Source of the DNA: an uncultured Synergistales bacterium
GTDB taxonomy: Bacteria; Synergistota; Synergistia; Synergistales; Aminobacteriaceae
Reading direction: 5' to 3'
DNA: 62,242 nucleotides
NCBI GenBank assembly: GCA_905233525.1
Contig: CAJOEW010000010.1
Location: 1-62,242 of the forward strand
The position numbers and the translations under genes were made by a program. The stretch's first letter is position 1. Each line of letters begins with the position of its first letter. The notes under the pieces were generated by a model. That model saw only the letters and a program-made list of their open reading frames with translations. It did no database searches and was not told the origin of the DNA. This document shows positions 25,361 to 34,909 of the stretch, piece after piece.

Positions 25361-26345
25361 TTTAATTCACGGAGCTAACCCTGAAAATTTATACAAAGCT
25401 TTTAATTTGCTAATGCCTGAAAAAATTTCGGATTTCAGCACGAACGCAAATATTTTGTCTTGGCCTGATATTGATTTAAAAAATTTAATTGCTCTCGCTT
25501 CAGATTATCCGGATAACGAATGCAGGCGCTTAAAAAATATCATTGCTCAGCGCGAAAATATAAAGCCTGAAAATATTTTATTTACAAACGGTTCGAACGA
25601 AGCAATATTCTTGTTATCGCGCCTTCTTGAAAATAAACGCACCGGAATTTTACAGCCTGCATATTCTGAATATAAAAGGGCGTTTAGAAATTCAGGTGAT
25701 TTAAATAATATCGGACAATCTGGAAATTTTGAAGCCGTGATATTTTCAAATCCTTGCAATCCGACAGGAGAATATATAAAAAATATTTACGGCCTCGCTG
25801 AAAAGTTTATTAACACGTTTTTTATTATTGACGAGGCTTATATTGATTTTGTGCTTACGACTGAAAGAACACCGCTGCAAATTCATGATAATTTAATTAT
25901 TATCCGGTCGCTCACAAAAATTTTTAAACTCGCCGGCACAAGAATAGGCTATATCATTGCGAATGAAAAAATTATTAACTCGCTCAAAAATTTCACACCT
26001 TACTGGAATGTAAATAGCATCGCTCAAGCTTTGGCAGAAAAATTTTTATTACATGAGAGCTTTTATAATTCAACGAGAGCATTTTATAAAATTCATACGC
26101 CTAAATTCATGGACATGATAAAAAATTCAGGCTATAAAATTATAAAATCAGACGTGCATTATTTTTTAATTGAGGTTGATGACGATTTAAAAATTATTCA
26201 TGCGCTTTTAAAATTCGGTCTTGTCGTCAGGCACACACGAAATTTTAAGACTCTCGACGGTAAATATATACGTGTTGCAACAAGAACGCCGAACGAAAAT
26301 AAATTGCTCGCTGAAATTCTTAAAAAGGAACGTGAAAAATCATGA
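25350..26345 (+). CDS. cobD: Threonine-phosphate decarboxylase-like aminotransferase (CobD)
   Basis: The 331-residue PLP enzyme is of the HisC/CobD fold. DFSTNANI near the start, NPCNPTGEY, FIIDEAYIDF and the PLP-lysine stretch SLTKIFKLAGTRIGY are visible. Between cbiB and cobQ it is most likely L-threonine-O-3-phosphate decarboxylase, which makes the aminopropanol phosphate used by CbiB. HisC is the alternative, made unlikely by context. ATG 25350 lies inside the antitoxin gene; the tracked TTG 25335 has no ribosome site. Confidence 0.82.
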   Translation: MTIDLIHGANPENLYKAFNLLMPEKISDFSTNANILSWPDIDLKNLIALASDYPDNECRRLKNIIAQRENIKPENILFTNGSNEAIFLLSRLLENKRTGILQPAYSEYKRAFRNSGDLNNIGQSGNFEAVIFSNPCNPTGEYIKNIYGLAEKFINTFFIIDEAYIDFVLTTERTPLQIHDNLIIIRSLTKIFKLAGTRIGYIIANEKIINSLKNFTPYWNVNSIAQALAEKFLLHESFYNSTRAFYKIHTPKFMDMIKNSGYKIIKSDVHYFLIEVDDDLKIIHALLKFGLVVRHTRNFKTLDGKYIRVATRTPNENKLLAEILKKEREKS

Positions 26346-27223
26346 ATGGTATAATGATTCAGGGAACATCAAGCAACGCCGGAAAAAGTTTTATCGTTAC
26401 AGGACTGTGCAGAATATTTTATAATTCAGGCTTAAAAATTTGTCCGTTTAAATCGCAGAACATGTCAAATAATTCTTTTACAGTTCATGACGGCGGAGAA
26501 ATGAGTTTGGCTCAAGCTGTTCAGGCTCAGGCGGCAGGATTAAGACCTGAAATTTTTATGAATCCGATTTTATTAAAGCCTAAAAATAATTCATCGTCCG
26601 AAATAATTTTAAATGGCCATGTTTTTAATAAGCCTGCTGAAAAAAATTATTATCCTGAATTTTCAATGACGCACGGATTAAAAGCAATTCGATCGGCCTT
26701 AGAATTTATAAAAAATAATTTTGATGCGGTCATAATCGAAGGTGCAGGAAGTCCAGCCGAAATAAATTTAAATGCTCATGAGATCGTAAATATGAGAATA
26801 GCTCGTGAAGCTGATGTACCTGTAATTCTTGTAAGTGATGTTGACCGCGGAGGATCATTAGCTTCAGTTGTAGGGACTCTTGAATTATTAGGGAATGATC
26901 GCGAACGTGTTAAAGGGATTATTTTTAATCAATTTCGCGGCGATGTTGAATTATTTTATTCTGCTGTAACGTTTATCGAAAATTATACCGGCGTGAAAGT
27001 TTTAGGTGTTGTGCCATTTGATAAAGATATAAAAATCCCTGCTGAAGACAGTTTATGCGCAAATGATAATAAAAATTACGATGCCTTATCAAAAAATGAC
27101 TCAAGCACCGTAATGAATAACATGTTTAATAAAATTGCGGATCTGTTAATAAAAAATCTTGACGTGAATTTTATTCGATCACTTCTCCATGTAAGCACCA
27201 GGCTTCAGCCTCAGTTATTTTAA
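26342..27223 (+). CDS. cobQ: Cobyric acid synthase CobQ lacking the glutaminase domain
   Basis: CobQ amidates four side chains of adenosylcobyrinic acid diamide with glutamine and ATP. The 293-residue protein has the ATP-binding half: MIQGTSSNAGKSF (P-loop), PFKSQNMSNNSF, ILLKPKNNSSSEIILNG, EGAGSPAEINL and VSDVDRGGSLASVVGTL. Full-length CobQ is about 500 residues. After KIPAEDSL, the expected type-1 glutaminase domain is missing and the sequence jumps to a tail (FNKIADLLIKNLDVNFI) that resembles the normal C-terminal helix. About 230 residues therefore look deleted from the inside. It overlaps the end of miaB on the other strand. It may use free ammonia, may need another glutaminase, or may be inactive. 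Confidence 0.85.
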   Translation: MNGIMIQGTSSNAGKSFIVTGLCRIFYNSGLKICPFKSQNMSNNSFTVHDGGEMSLAQAVQAQAAGLRPEIFMNPILLKPKNNSSSEIILNGHVFNKPAEKNYYPEFSMTHGLKAIRSALEFIKNNFDAVIIEGAGSPAEINLNAHEIVNMRIAREADVPVILVSDVDRGGSLASVVGTLELLGNDRERVKGIIFNQFRGDVELFYSAVTFIENYTGVKVLGVVPFDKDIKIPAEDSLCANDNKNYDALSKNDSSTVMNNMFNKIADLLIKNLDVNFIRSLLHVSTRLQPQLF

Positions 27224-28502
27224 CGTTAATGAATTTGCCCAATAAATTTTTAGCGCCTTCAAAAATTACGACTTTATCGCTTGGAGTTCGTCCCTGTAAT
27301 AAATTTTCACCTTTAGGAGCGTCGCCGTCTACCAAAATTTCAAACGTGCGTCCAACGAGATTTTTATTTATTTCCAGCGTTATGCCGTCTTGAATTTTGT
27401 TAAGCGTGTCTAATCTTTTCAAGCGTGTTTCAACAGGTAAAGCTCCTTGCATTGTTGCTGCCGGAGTCCCTTCACGTTCTGAATAGGCTGCGCTGTGAAC
27501 GAGATCAAATTTTACGGTTTTAAGAGCGTCTAAAGAATCTTCAAAATCTTGTTCAGTTTCGCCTGGAAATCCTACGATTAAATCTGTTGTTAAGCCTAAG
27601 TCATGAATTTTTTCGCGTGTCATATTTACTTTCTCAAAATATTCATCGCGGTTATATTTTCTGTTCATGAGTTTTAAAATTCTGTTGCTTCCTGATTGTA
27701 TCGGCAAATTTAACGACGGACAAATATTTTCACGAGCTGCCATTACGTCAACGATATCGATATTAAAATCCTGCGGCAAAGACGTAACGAATCGAATGCG
27801 CTTTAAATTCATCTCTGAAACTTTTTTTAAGAGCCATGCGAAATTTAAATTTATGTCGCGTCCGTAGCTGTTAACGTTTTGTCCGAGTAAAGTAATTTCT
27901 TTAACGCCGTCACTGATCAAAAAATCGATCTCGTTAAAAATTTCATCAGGTTGTCTTGAAACGAAGCGGCCTCTAACGTGCGGAACAATGCAGTACGTAC
28001 AGAAATTATCACAGCCGTGAGCAATAGTGACGTAAGCTTTATATTTATTCTCGCGTAAAATAGCGGTATTGCCTTCGTCGAAATCAAGATTAAAAAATTC
28101 GCGAGGATCATCATCGAGCAAGCTTATTTTAATTTTAGGATCGGCCATGATTTTTTCTAAGCTGTTCGGCAACAATCCAATATGACGAGGCCCTGAAACG
28201 AGTCTAACCCAATTGAAGCGGCTAAGAGCTTTTTTACCGAGTCTTTGAGCTACACAGCCGGTTAATGCGACGACAGGACTCTGATTTTTTTTCCAGGAGT
28301 TCTCATAACGTCCTAATTCGCTCCAGACTTTTTGTTCTGCTTTTGCTCTAACGCTGCAGCCTGTAATAATTACGAGCTCTGCATCATCTTCCGGGACTTC
28401 CTGCCAGCCTCTGAACGTCAAAACCGTACGGACTTTATCAGCATCATAGACATTCATTTGACAGCCGTAAGTTTTTATACAAAATTTATAACTTATAAAA
28501 AT
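27171..28502 (-). CDS. miaB: tRNA-2-methylthio-N6-dimethylallyladenosine synthase MiaB (non-AUG start)
   Basis: MiaB is a radical-SAM enzyme that adds methylthio to i6A37 of tRNA. The TIAHGCDNFCTYCIVPHVRGR radical-SAM triad, the N-terminal iron-sulfur Cys region (TGCSVRA, GCVAQ) and a C-terminal TRAM domain are present. The tracked ATG 28457 is the Met of the universal YGCQMN motif, so it cuts off the first essential Cys. In frame upstream the sequence reads SYKFCIKTYGCQM, clearly coding, but it has no ATG, GTG or TTG before a TGA. An AAAGGAG site is followed by ATT (28502) and ATA (28496), so a rare start codon is likely. I chose 28502. miaA is elsewhere in the window. Confidence 0.88.
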   Translation of the reverse strand: MFISYKFCIKTYGCQMNVYDADKVRTVLTFRGWQEVPEDDAELVIITGCSVRAKAEQKVWSELGRYENSWKKNQSPVVALTGCVAQRLGKKALSRFNWVRLVSGPRHIGLLPNSLEKIMADPKIKISLLDDDPREFFNLDFDEGNTAILRENKYKAYVTIAHGCDNFCTYCIVPHVRGRFVSRQPDEIFNEIDFLISDGVKEITLLGQNVNSYGRDINLNFAWLLKKVSEMNLKRIRFVTSLPQDFNIDIVDVMAARENICPSLNLPIQSGSNRILKLMNRKYNRDEYFEKVNMTREKIHDLGLTTDLIVGFPGETEQDFEDSLDALKTVKFDLVHSAAYSEREGTPAATMQGALPVETRLKRLDTLNKIQDGITLEINKNLVGRTFEILVDGDAPKGENLLQGRTPSDKVVIFEGAKNLLGKFINVKITEAEAWCLHGEVIE

Positions 28503-28561
28503 TCAACTCCTTTATTAAACGTCAAAGATTGTTGAAATAAATAAAATATTCATAGCCGCTC

Positions 28562-29848
28562 CTAAAACCTCCCGAAAATTTCATCGACGAATCTTAAATA
28601 AAATTCATTCTCAAATAATTTTTTCAGGCTGTCTTTGTTAACGTCTTTCATTCGTTCGTCATTCATGAGCAAATCTAAGAAATGTCCTTCACCGTGAGCC
28701 GTTTTCATTGCGTTCTCCTGAACTATCGCGTAAGCATCCTCACGTGATAAATTTAATTCCTCAAGCAAAAATGTTAATACTCGCTGGCTGTATACAAGTC
28801 CGTCAGTTTGATTGATATTCTCGCTGATTCTGGCTTCGTCAACTTCAAGACCGCTCAAAATTTTTGTCATGCTGCGAATCATAAATACAGCAATGTTAAA
28901 AGCATCAGGCCATATTACACGCTCCGTTGATGAATGGCTTATATCGCGCTCGTGCCATAATGCTATATTCTCCATTGAAGTTAATGCATATCCGCGTAAT
29001 AATCTCGACATGCCGCAAATACGTTCGCATTTAATCGGATTACGTTTATGAGGCATTGCGCTTGATCCTTTTTGACCAGCTCCGAAAGGCTCAAATATTT
29101 CTCTGACTTCCGTGCGCTGCAAATTCCTGATCTCTAATGCCATTCTCTCAAGTCCTGAACCCATCAAAGCTAACGCCGTAAGAACTTCTGAATGGCGATC
29201 ACGCTGTAAAATTTGATTTGAAACTTTCGCAGGCTCTAAATTTAATAATTCACATACGCGCGCTTCTAATTTCGGATTGCACATCGCGTAAGTTCCAACA
29301 GCTCCGGAAATTTTACCTACTGAAATAATTTTCTTAGCATGTTCCAATCTTTCACGGTCTCTTAAAATTTCAGAGTGCCAATTCAAAAATTTTAATCCCA
29401 ATGACATCGGCTCGGCGTGAATTCCATGTGTACGTCCAATGCACGGCGTATATTTATATTTCGTGGCTAAAGACATTACAACGGAGTCAAGTTCATCAAG
29501 CGCATTCAATGCTATGTCTAACGAGTCACGCAGCATTATTGAGCTTGCTGTGTCTAAAATATCGCTGCTTGTCATTCCTAAATGTAAATAGCGCCCGTTT
29601 TCACCGACATTTTCAGCGACGGCACTCACAAAAGCGACGACATCATGTTGAGTTTTGCGCTCGATCTCCTGAATTCTTTCGACTGTAAATTTTGCATGAT
29701 CTTGAATATCTTTTAACGCGTCTTCAGGGATTCGTCCAGCTTCAGTCCACGCACGCGCAACAGCTATTTCAACATCGAGCATAATTTTAAATCTGTTGTA
29801 CTCGTCCCATAATGAATTTATGTCTTTTACCGAATAACGTTCTATCAT
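28562..29848 (-). CDS. purB: Adenylosuccinate lyase
   Basis: The 428-residue enzyme catalyses two fumarate-releasing steps of purine synthesis (SAICAR to AICAR, adenylosuccinate to AMP). It has TQHDVVAFVSAV, HLGMTSSDILDTA, the signature loop GSSAMPHKRNPIKCE and the RTHGIHAEP His region. Length is typical of the short bacterial type. It lies upstream of miaB on the same strand with a gap of about 60 bases. purC and purF are further along the window on the other strand. Confidence 0.96.
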   Translation of the reverse strand: MIERYSVKDINSLWDEYNRFKIMLDVEIAVARAWTEAGRIPEDALKDIQDHAKFTVERIQEIERKTQHDVVAFVSAVAENVGENGRYLHLGMTSSDILDTASSIMLRDSLDIALNALDELDSVVMSLATKYKYTPCIGRTHGIHAEPMSLGLKFLNWHSEILRDRERLEHAKKIISVGKISGAVGTYAMCNPKLEARVCELLNLEPAKVSNQILQRDRHSEVLTALALMGSGLERMALEIRNLQRTEVREIFEPFGAGQKGSSAMPHKRNPIKCERICGMSRLLRGYALTSMENIALWHERDISHSSTERVIWPDAFNIAVFMIRSMTKILSGLEVDEARISENINQTDGLVYSQRVLTFLLEELNLSREDAYAIVQENAMKTAHGEGHFLDLLMNDERMKDVNKDSLKKLFENEFYLRFVDEIFGRF

Positions 29849-30005
29849 GATTTTTTATACCTCATGGTGATTTTATTGTTTTGAAAAAATTTTAAATGCT
29901 TATTTTTCAGCGTCAAGCTTATTGATTTTTTTGAGAGCCTTCTTAATAAATTTAAATCCGCAATTTAGTGTAAAATAAACAAAATTTCTAAAGGGCGGGA
30001 TTTTT

Positions 30006-32144
30006 TTGCGCAGATGTATTTTTTATGTGCTGACGTTTTTATTTTTATTCTCGTTTCAAATAAGTAACGCCTCAGCAATAACAGCCAGTAATACAGGTTT
30101 CGCAGGTCTATGGGAATATCCTACAGCTGAAATTCCTAACGATGGCTCAGGAAGATTCGGTTACACTCATGCCTCACCGTATGCCTATTATTTTCTGGAT
30201 TTAGCTTGGCTGCCATGGCTTGAAATTAACACACGCTTAACAACTTTCGATACAATCAAATTAGAGTCAGGACGCTACTACATGGATAAAGCAATCGATT
30301 TAAAGGCCATGCTTTATTACAATAAAGATTCTAAAAAATGGTTTATACCTTCAATAGCATTCGGTGTCACTGATGTGAGCGGTACTGAATTGATGAGAGC
30401 TTATTTCGGCGCGGCAACTTGGAGATTTGGACGCTTGTATGCTACGTTAGGTTACGGCTCTGATCGAATGAATGGTACTTACGCCGGTTTAGCCTGGGAT
30501 ATTGGGAACTGGTTGACTATAAAAGCCGAATACAGTCCTCTTGATTACGCAAATGATAAAGTCGGCGGAACTCGTGTTCTTAAAAAAGATCCTTCCGAAA
30601 AATATAATTACGGTCTGGTTTTAAAAGCTCCTTGGGGAACAGAGGTCGCAGCAAGCCGTCAACGTGGTGATGAATATGTTTTTACGGTCTCGCAGCGTTT
30701 GAATCTCGAAGGGCCTTATATCGGTGAAGGTAAACGCCTCGCTTATAATGCTCCTGGCGATTTGAGAATACCTGAATGGGATGATGCTGATCTGCCGATC
30801 GTTGTCGAACGCGTGAAAGAAGCCCTTGAAAAATTTGTGAAAGTCCGTGATATAGAATTAAATATAGAATCTGACGATGAAGGTAAACGTAAAATTACAC
30901 TCGCTTATGAAAATTACGGCTATTCATCACACGCTGAAGCAATGGTTAGAATTTTGGTCGTGTTAGCTGCTGTTATGCCTGAAACTGATGAATTGATTCT
31001 CGTTCAAAAAATTGCAAGCGTTCCTATTGTTATGGCTGCGTTCTCAGGTGAAATATTATTTGACATCAGAGCAAGAGAATTACGCGATAATGATCACCCT
31101 TTAAACGGAGCGCAATTTGCCTGGGCGAGTGCTGATATAAAAAATTTCGGCGAGAAAGATTTACAAAAGCGAGGACAGCACGAATTTAAAGCTATGTTAG
31201 TTTATGAGCCTCGAATCGATCAAACGTTAGAGCATTCTTATTTAGATCGCTGGGACATTGATTTAATTTATAACGGACGCTATTCAAACGGATGGGGAAG
31301 CGTTCTCGATGTCAGAATTCCGCTTCATAACGACGTAGATATTTGGTGGGAACCTGACATGAACAGCAAAACAAGAATACAGCAAGCCGGCTTATTATAT
31401 GTTAATTCGCTTGGTGCTGACAGCCGTTTCTGGTTTATGGGTGAAGGCGGTTACATGGATGAAGAATGGTTCGGTTCAAATTTATACGGAAGATATTACG
31501 GCGAAGACGGATCCTGGTGGCTTGGAACGCGTTTAAGTTTATTGCGCGGGCGTGATCCTGAATCATTCGGAGGATTATTGAGCGGCCAATTAAAATACTG
31601 GGGAACTTACTACTACGATGACAAAGATAAAGACGCATGGAGATTCGCCGCATGGATTCAGGCCGGTTTGAATTTCAAGACTTTCGACGTAGATTTACAA
31701 GCTGATTACGGAAGATTTATAGACGAAGATAAAGGCTTTAAGCTTTCAGCGATTCGACATTGGGATGATACTGCGGTCGGATTCTGGTACACAAAAACAG
31801 ACGTTCACGCACCAGGCAAAGACTACACAAAAACAGGCGTTCATTTAGAGATACCTGCTGATAAATGGTTTGGAAGCTGGTTCGGACAACCGAGCGCTCA
31901 TATTTGGGAACAGGAAAGCATTTTGATCTCAACATGGGATTTAGAATCAGGACGTGACTCAGGTTTTATACGCACGCCTGAAAGATTGTTAGGTCAGTTG
32001 CGCCCGAGATTGTTACGTCAAAATGTTGCTAGATTGCTGCGTGATTATTGCTCGTATGAAAAACTTGACGAGGACGAGAAATATAATATCGAGCAGGAAG
32101 ATACACAAGAAATCCGCAGTATTCTTGATTACATTCTTAGATAG
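30006..32144 (+). CDS. YjbH/GfcD-type outer-membrane exopolysaccharide protein
   Basis: The 712-residue protein has a signal peptide and then the YjbH pattern: NTGFAGLWEYPTAEIPNDG, LPWLEINTRLTTFD, many Tyr/Trp/Gly-rich strands expected to form an outer-membrane barrel, and a soluble middle domain. E. coli YjbH and GfcD act in exopolysaccharide and group-4 capsule export. The gene is followed after 31 bases by an SLBB/Wza-like lipoprotein gene, the same partnership. TTG 30006 is preceded by a GGGCGGGA site. Function is inferred from the family and partner. Confidence 0.85.
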   Translation: MRRCIFYVLTFLFLFSFQISNASAITASNTGFAGLWEYPTAEIPNDGSGRFGYTHASPYAYYFLDLAWLPWLEINTRLTTFDTIKLESGRYYMDKAIDLKAMLYYNKDSKKWFIPSIAFGVTDVSGTELMRAYFGAATWRFGRLYATLGYGSDRMNGTYAGLAWDIGNWLTIKAEYSPLDYANDKVGGTRVLKKDPSEKYNYGLVLKAPWGTEVAASRQRGDEYVFTVSQRLNLEGPYIGEGKRLAYNAPGDLRIPEWDDADLPIVVERVKEALEKFVKVRDIELNIESDDEGKRKITLAYENYGYSSHAEAMVRILVVLAAVMPETDELILVQKIASVPIVMAAFSGEILFDIRARELRDNDHPLNGAQFAWASADIKNFGEKDLQKRGQHEFKAMLVYEPRIDQTLEHSYLDRWDIDLIYNGRYSNGWGSVLDVRIPLHNDVDIWWEPDMNSKTRIQQAGLLYVNSLGADSRFWFMGEGGYMDEEWFGSNLYGRYYGEDGSWWLGTRLSLLRGRDPESFGGLLSGQLKYWGTYYYDDKDKDAWRFAAWIQAGLNFKTFDVDLQADYGRFIDEDKGFKLSAIRHWDDTAVGFWYTKTDVHAPGKDYTKTGVHLEIPADKWFGSWFGQPSAHIWEQESILISTWDLESGRDSGFIRTPERLLGQLRPRLLRQNVARLLRDYCSYEKLDEDEKYNIEQEDTQEIRSILDYILR

Positions 32145-32175
32145 AACTTGTAAAAATTTTTTGGAGGTCTTTATT

Positions 32176-34449
32176 TTGAGAATAAAATTATTTTTTGTAA
32201 CAACTGTTTTTTTATTCGTTTCGTCTTGTGCGTATGGGCTTGACAGCGCTCCATCAAACTGGAACAACGCGCCGCAAAATAATGTTCCTGTTTTGGATAC
32301 TTCTGTTCAAACGCAGAATAATAATCAAGGCTGGCAACAATACAACAATACGCAGACAAATAACGCGAATCGAATTTCTATTCAAACTAACTATATTCCA
32401 GATATAACACCCGCTAGCAATGATAACAGTAAGACATTGACTGATGAAAAAATTAACGATTACTTTAATCAGATATTGGACGCTAAAACTACAGGGAATC
32501 CTATGGGCGATATTATGCTCAATTTACCTCGTTACGGCATATCATTTTTTAGACAGAGTCCAAACACTCAACAGACTCAAATGGATCAACAGAGACAGCC
32601 TCAAATTCAACAACGGATCGATCGAACGATTAACCCTCTTGATAACGTGCCTGTAACGCGCAATTATAGAATTAACATAGGCGACGAATTATCTTTAACA
32701 ATTTGGGGAATTCCTGAAGAAGGTAATTACACGTTTTATATTGAGCGCGACGGCATGGCAACGATCCCGCATTTAGGTTCAATCAGATTAGCCGGCTATA
32801 CATTATTTGAGGCAGAAAAAGTCATTCAGGCAAGACTTAATCAATATTACACAGGCTATCAAATGAATTTATCAATGGGACGTTTAAGCTCAATAATGAT
32901 TTATATTACAGGTAATGCATTGCAGCCAGGAGCTTATAACGTTTCATCATCGGCTACACTTGTTAATGCTTTGTTAGTTTCGGGAGGGCCTTCTGCAAAC
33001 GGCTCGCTCAGAAAAATTGAGTTGCGCCGCGATGGAAGATTAGTAACTGTTCTTGATATGTATGCTTTGTTAATGCGCGGTGATAAATCTCATGACGTAC
33101 CATTACAAGCCGGCGACGTGATTTATATTCCGCCAGTCGGTGATCTCGTTGGTCTTGCCGGTGAGATAAAAAATCCGGGCGTGTTTGAATTAAATGGAGC
33201 GACGCGCGTAAAAGATTTATTAGACATTGCGAAATTATCAGCTTATACATCACATGGCCGCATTCAGTTTTATAGAATTTATGATAATTCTTACGCGAGC
33301 GCATTTGAAGGATCATTTAACGGCGTTCAAGACATGGTTTTACAGGACGGCGATATTTTACGTTTATATCCTGTTTATAACATGGCCTCAAGCGTAACGT
33401 TAAGCGGACCTGTTCCAAGACCTGGAAATTATATTATCGTGCCTGGACGTACAAGAGTTATGGACATCATCGAACGCGCGGGAGGACTTGCTAACACCGC
33501 TGCTGATACTGCTGAGGTAACACGCGTAACTCCAACCGTTGACGGCCCAGTGAATGAGCGTTTTATTGTAAATTTACGTGAAGCATTAGCCGGAAATCCT
33601 GAACATAATATTACGCTTGAAAATACGGATCATATTACAATCATGATTATTCCGAACTGGCGCAGAAATATTCAAGTAAGTATTGAGGGTGAAGTCGCAA
33701 GACCTGGTACGTATTCAATGCTGCCCGGCGAGAAGCTTTCGGATTTGATAACAAGAGCCGGAGGTTTTACGGAACGTGCATTTTTAAGAGGCGCAATTTT
33801 CACACGTGAGAGTGTAGCTGCTGAACAACGTATTGCGCTTAATCAAATGGCTGATACTATGGAGCGCGAATTATTAGACTCAATGCAGAACACAGCAAAT
33901 ACTTCAGCCGGCGCGACAGCTTCAACAGGAATGGCAGCCGAATATGCAAGAAGACGGGATTTAATAGACAAACTGCGCACGATTGATATTATGGGAAGAG
34001 TCATTACAAAAATCGACACGCCTAAAAATATTATCGGCACTCCTTGGGATTATGAGCTTGAAGCCGGAGATCGATTAAGAATCCCTGACAAACCATTAAC
34101 TATAAATGTAATGGGTGCTGTTTATTCGGCATCGTCTCAAGTTTTCAGGCCGGGCTTAACTGTAACATCATATATCAATGCTGCAGGCGGAGCTGTTAAA
34201 AATGCTCATAAACGTATGGTATATCTTCTTAAGAGTGACGGCAGCACGATTAAATTAACCCGCAACACTTCCATGCTGTCAAATAAAGCCTGGATAGCGC
34301 CGAAAGGTTTTTCAGCAATTGTTGAACCTGGTGATACGATCGTTGTGCCTGTGAAATATCTTGACAGCACTTCAAGAGAATCATTTAAAGACGCGGTCGA
34401 CATTATATATAAAGTTGCTGTAGCTATTGGCGTAATAGTCAGAATGTAG
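32176..34449 (+). CDS. SLBB-domain polysaccharide export lipoprotein (Wza-like)
   Basis: The 757-residue protein starts with a lipoprotein-type signal (FVTTVFLFVSSC) and an Asn/Gln-rich segment. Next come the Poly_export domain (YRINIGDELSLTIWGIPEEG) and about five SLBB-type repeats, each with a GxVxxPGxY-like turn (ALQPGAYN, EIKNPGVFEL, PVPRPGNYI, EVARPGTYSM). The end is hydrophobic. Wza-type proteins form the outer-membrane channel for capsule or exopolysaccharide. TTG 32176 follows TTGGAGG; the long tracked ORF extends upstream by chance through the yjbH-like gene. A DUF4177 gene starts 12 bases later. Confidence 0.87.
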   Translation: MRIKLFFVTTVFLFVSSCAYGLDSAPSNWNNAPQNNVPVLDTSVQTQNNNQGWQQYNNTQTNNANRISIQTNYIPDITPASNDNSKTLTDEKINDYFNQILDAKTTGNPMGDIMLNLPRYGISFFRQSPNTQQTQMDQQRQPQIQQRIDRTINPLDNVPVTRNYRINIGDELSLTIWGIPEEGNYTFYIERDGMATIPHLGSIRLAGYTLFEAEKVIQARLNQYYTGYQMNLSMGRLSSIMIYITGNALQPGAYNVSSSATLVNALLVSGGPSANGSLRKIELRRDGRLVTVLDMYALLMRGDKSHDVPLQAGDVIYIPPVGDLVGLAGEIKNPGVFELNGATRVKDLLDIAKLSAYTSHGRIQFYRIYDNSYASAFEGSFNGVQDMVLQDGDILRLYPVYNMASSVTLSGPVPRPGNYIIVPGRTRVMDIIERAGGLANTAADTAEVTRVTPTVDGPVNERFIVNLREALAGNPEHNITLENTDHITIMIIPNWRRNIQVSIEGEVARPGTYSMLPGEKLSDLITRAGGFTERAFLRGAIFTRESVAAEQRIALNQMADTMERELLDSMQNTANTSAGATASTGMAAEYARRRDLIDKLRTIDIMGRVITKIDTPKNIIGTPWDYELEAGDRLRIPDKPLTINVMGAVYSASSQVFRPGLTVTSYINAAGGAVKNAHKRMVYLLKSDGSTIKLTRNTSMLSNKAWIAPKGFSAIVEPGDTIVVPVKYLDSTSRESFKDAVDIIYKVAVAIGVIVRM

Positions 34450-34461
34450 GAGAACAAGCTC

Positions 34462-34731
34462 ATGAAAAAATTTTTAATGACAGTTATTTTATTTTTGGTG
34501 TTTATAATTCCGGCGCGTGCTGATGTAATTAAATACGAGTATAAAATTTTATCGCTCGGTTCTTTGACATCGATCCAAAAAGAAAAAACAGCCGCCTCAA
34601 AAACTGAACAGCTTGAAAATTTTTTAAACAAGTACGGCGCTGACGGTTGGGACATTGCTGAAATTTTTGCAGTGAGAACGACATTTGATCCGAATGTATT
34701 TTTTGTGATCATGAAACGTCCGCTGGAATAA
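34462..34731 (+). CDS. Small exported DUF4177 protein
   Basis: The 89-residue protein has a signal peptide (FLMTVILFLVFIIPARA) and a DUF4177-like body (YEYKILSLGS, LNKYGADGWDIAEIF, VIMKRPL). DUF4177 proteins are small, usually cytoplasmic and of unknown role; this one is exported. It is the last gene of the YjbH-SLBB operon and so may serve polysaccharide export. A terminator follows. Confidence 0.75.
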   Translation: MKKFLMTVILFLVFIIPARADVIKYEYKILSLGSLTSIQKEKTAASKTEQLENFLNKYGADGWDIAEIFAVRTTFDPNVFFVIMKRPLE

Positions 34732-34766
34732 TTTTTTAACGCTGGAATATTTTATAACCGTTCGTT

Positions 34767-34801
34767 ATCCCTCTCGTAATTTTGGGAGGGATTTTTTTTT
34801 T
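34767..34801 (+). terminator. Rho-independent terminator of the YjbH-SLBB operon
   Basis: An ATCCCTC/GAGGGAT stem with a 12-base loop is followed by a long T run. Confidence 0.85.
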
Positions 34802-34909
34802 GAGAATATTTTTACCAGCTGATATTATTCGCACAAAATAAATAATTTGTTCACACAATCAGCCGGCGTTATACTTGTGCTTAAATCATATAAAGGAGCA
34901 AAACATTTT

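Noticed and set aside
32023-32175. Upstream 51 codons of the tracked SLBB ORF, overlapping the yjbH-like gene
   Set aside because: They have no signal peptide sense and overlap a real gene; TTG 32176 has a clear GGAGG site and a lipoprotein signal after it.
34206-34712. 168-residue minus-strand ORF
   Set aside because: It is antisense to the SLBB and DUF4177 genes, which have strong support.
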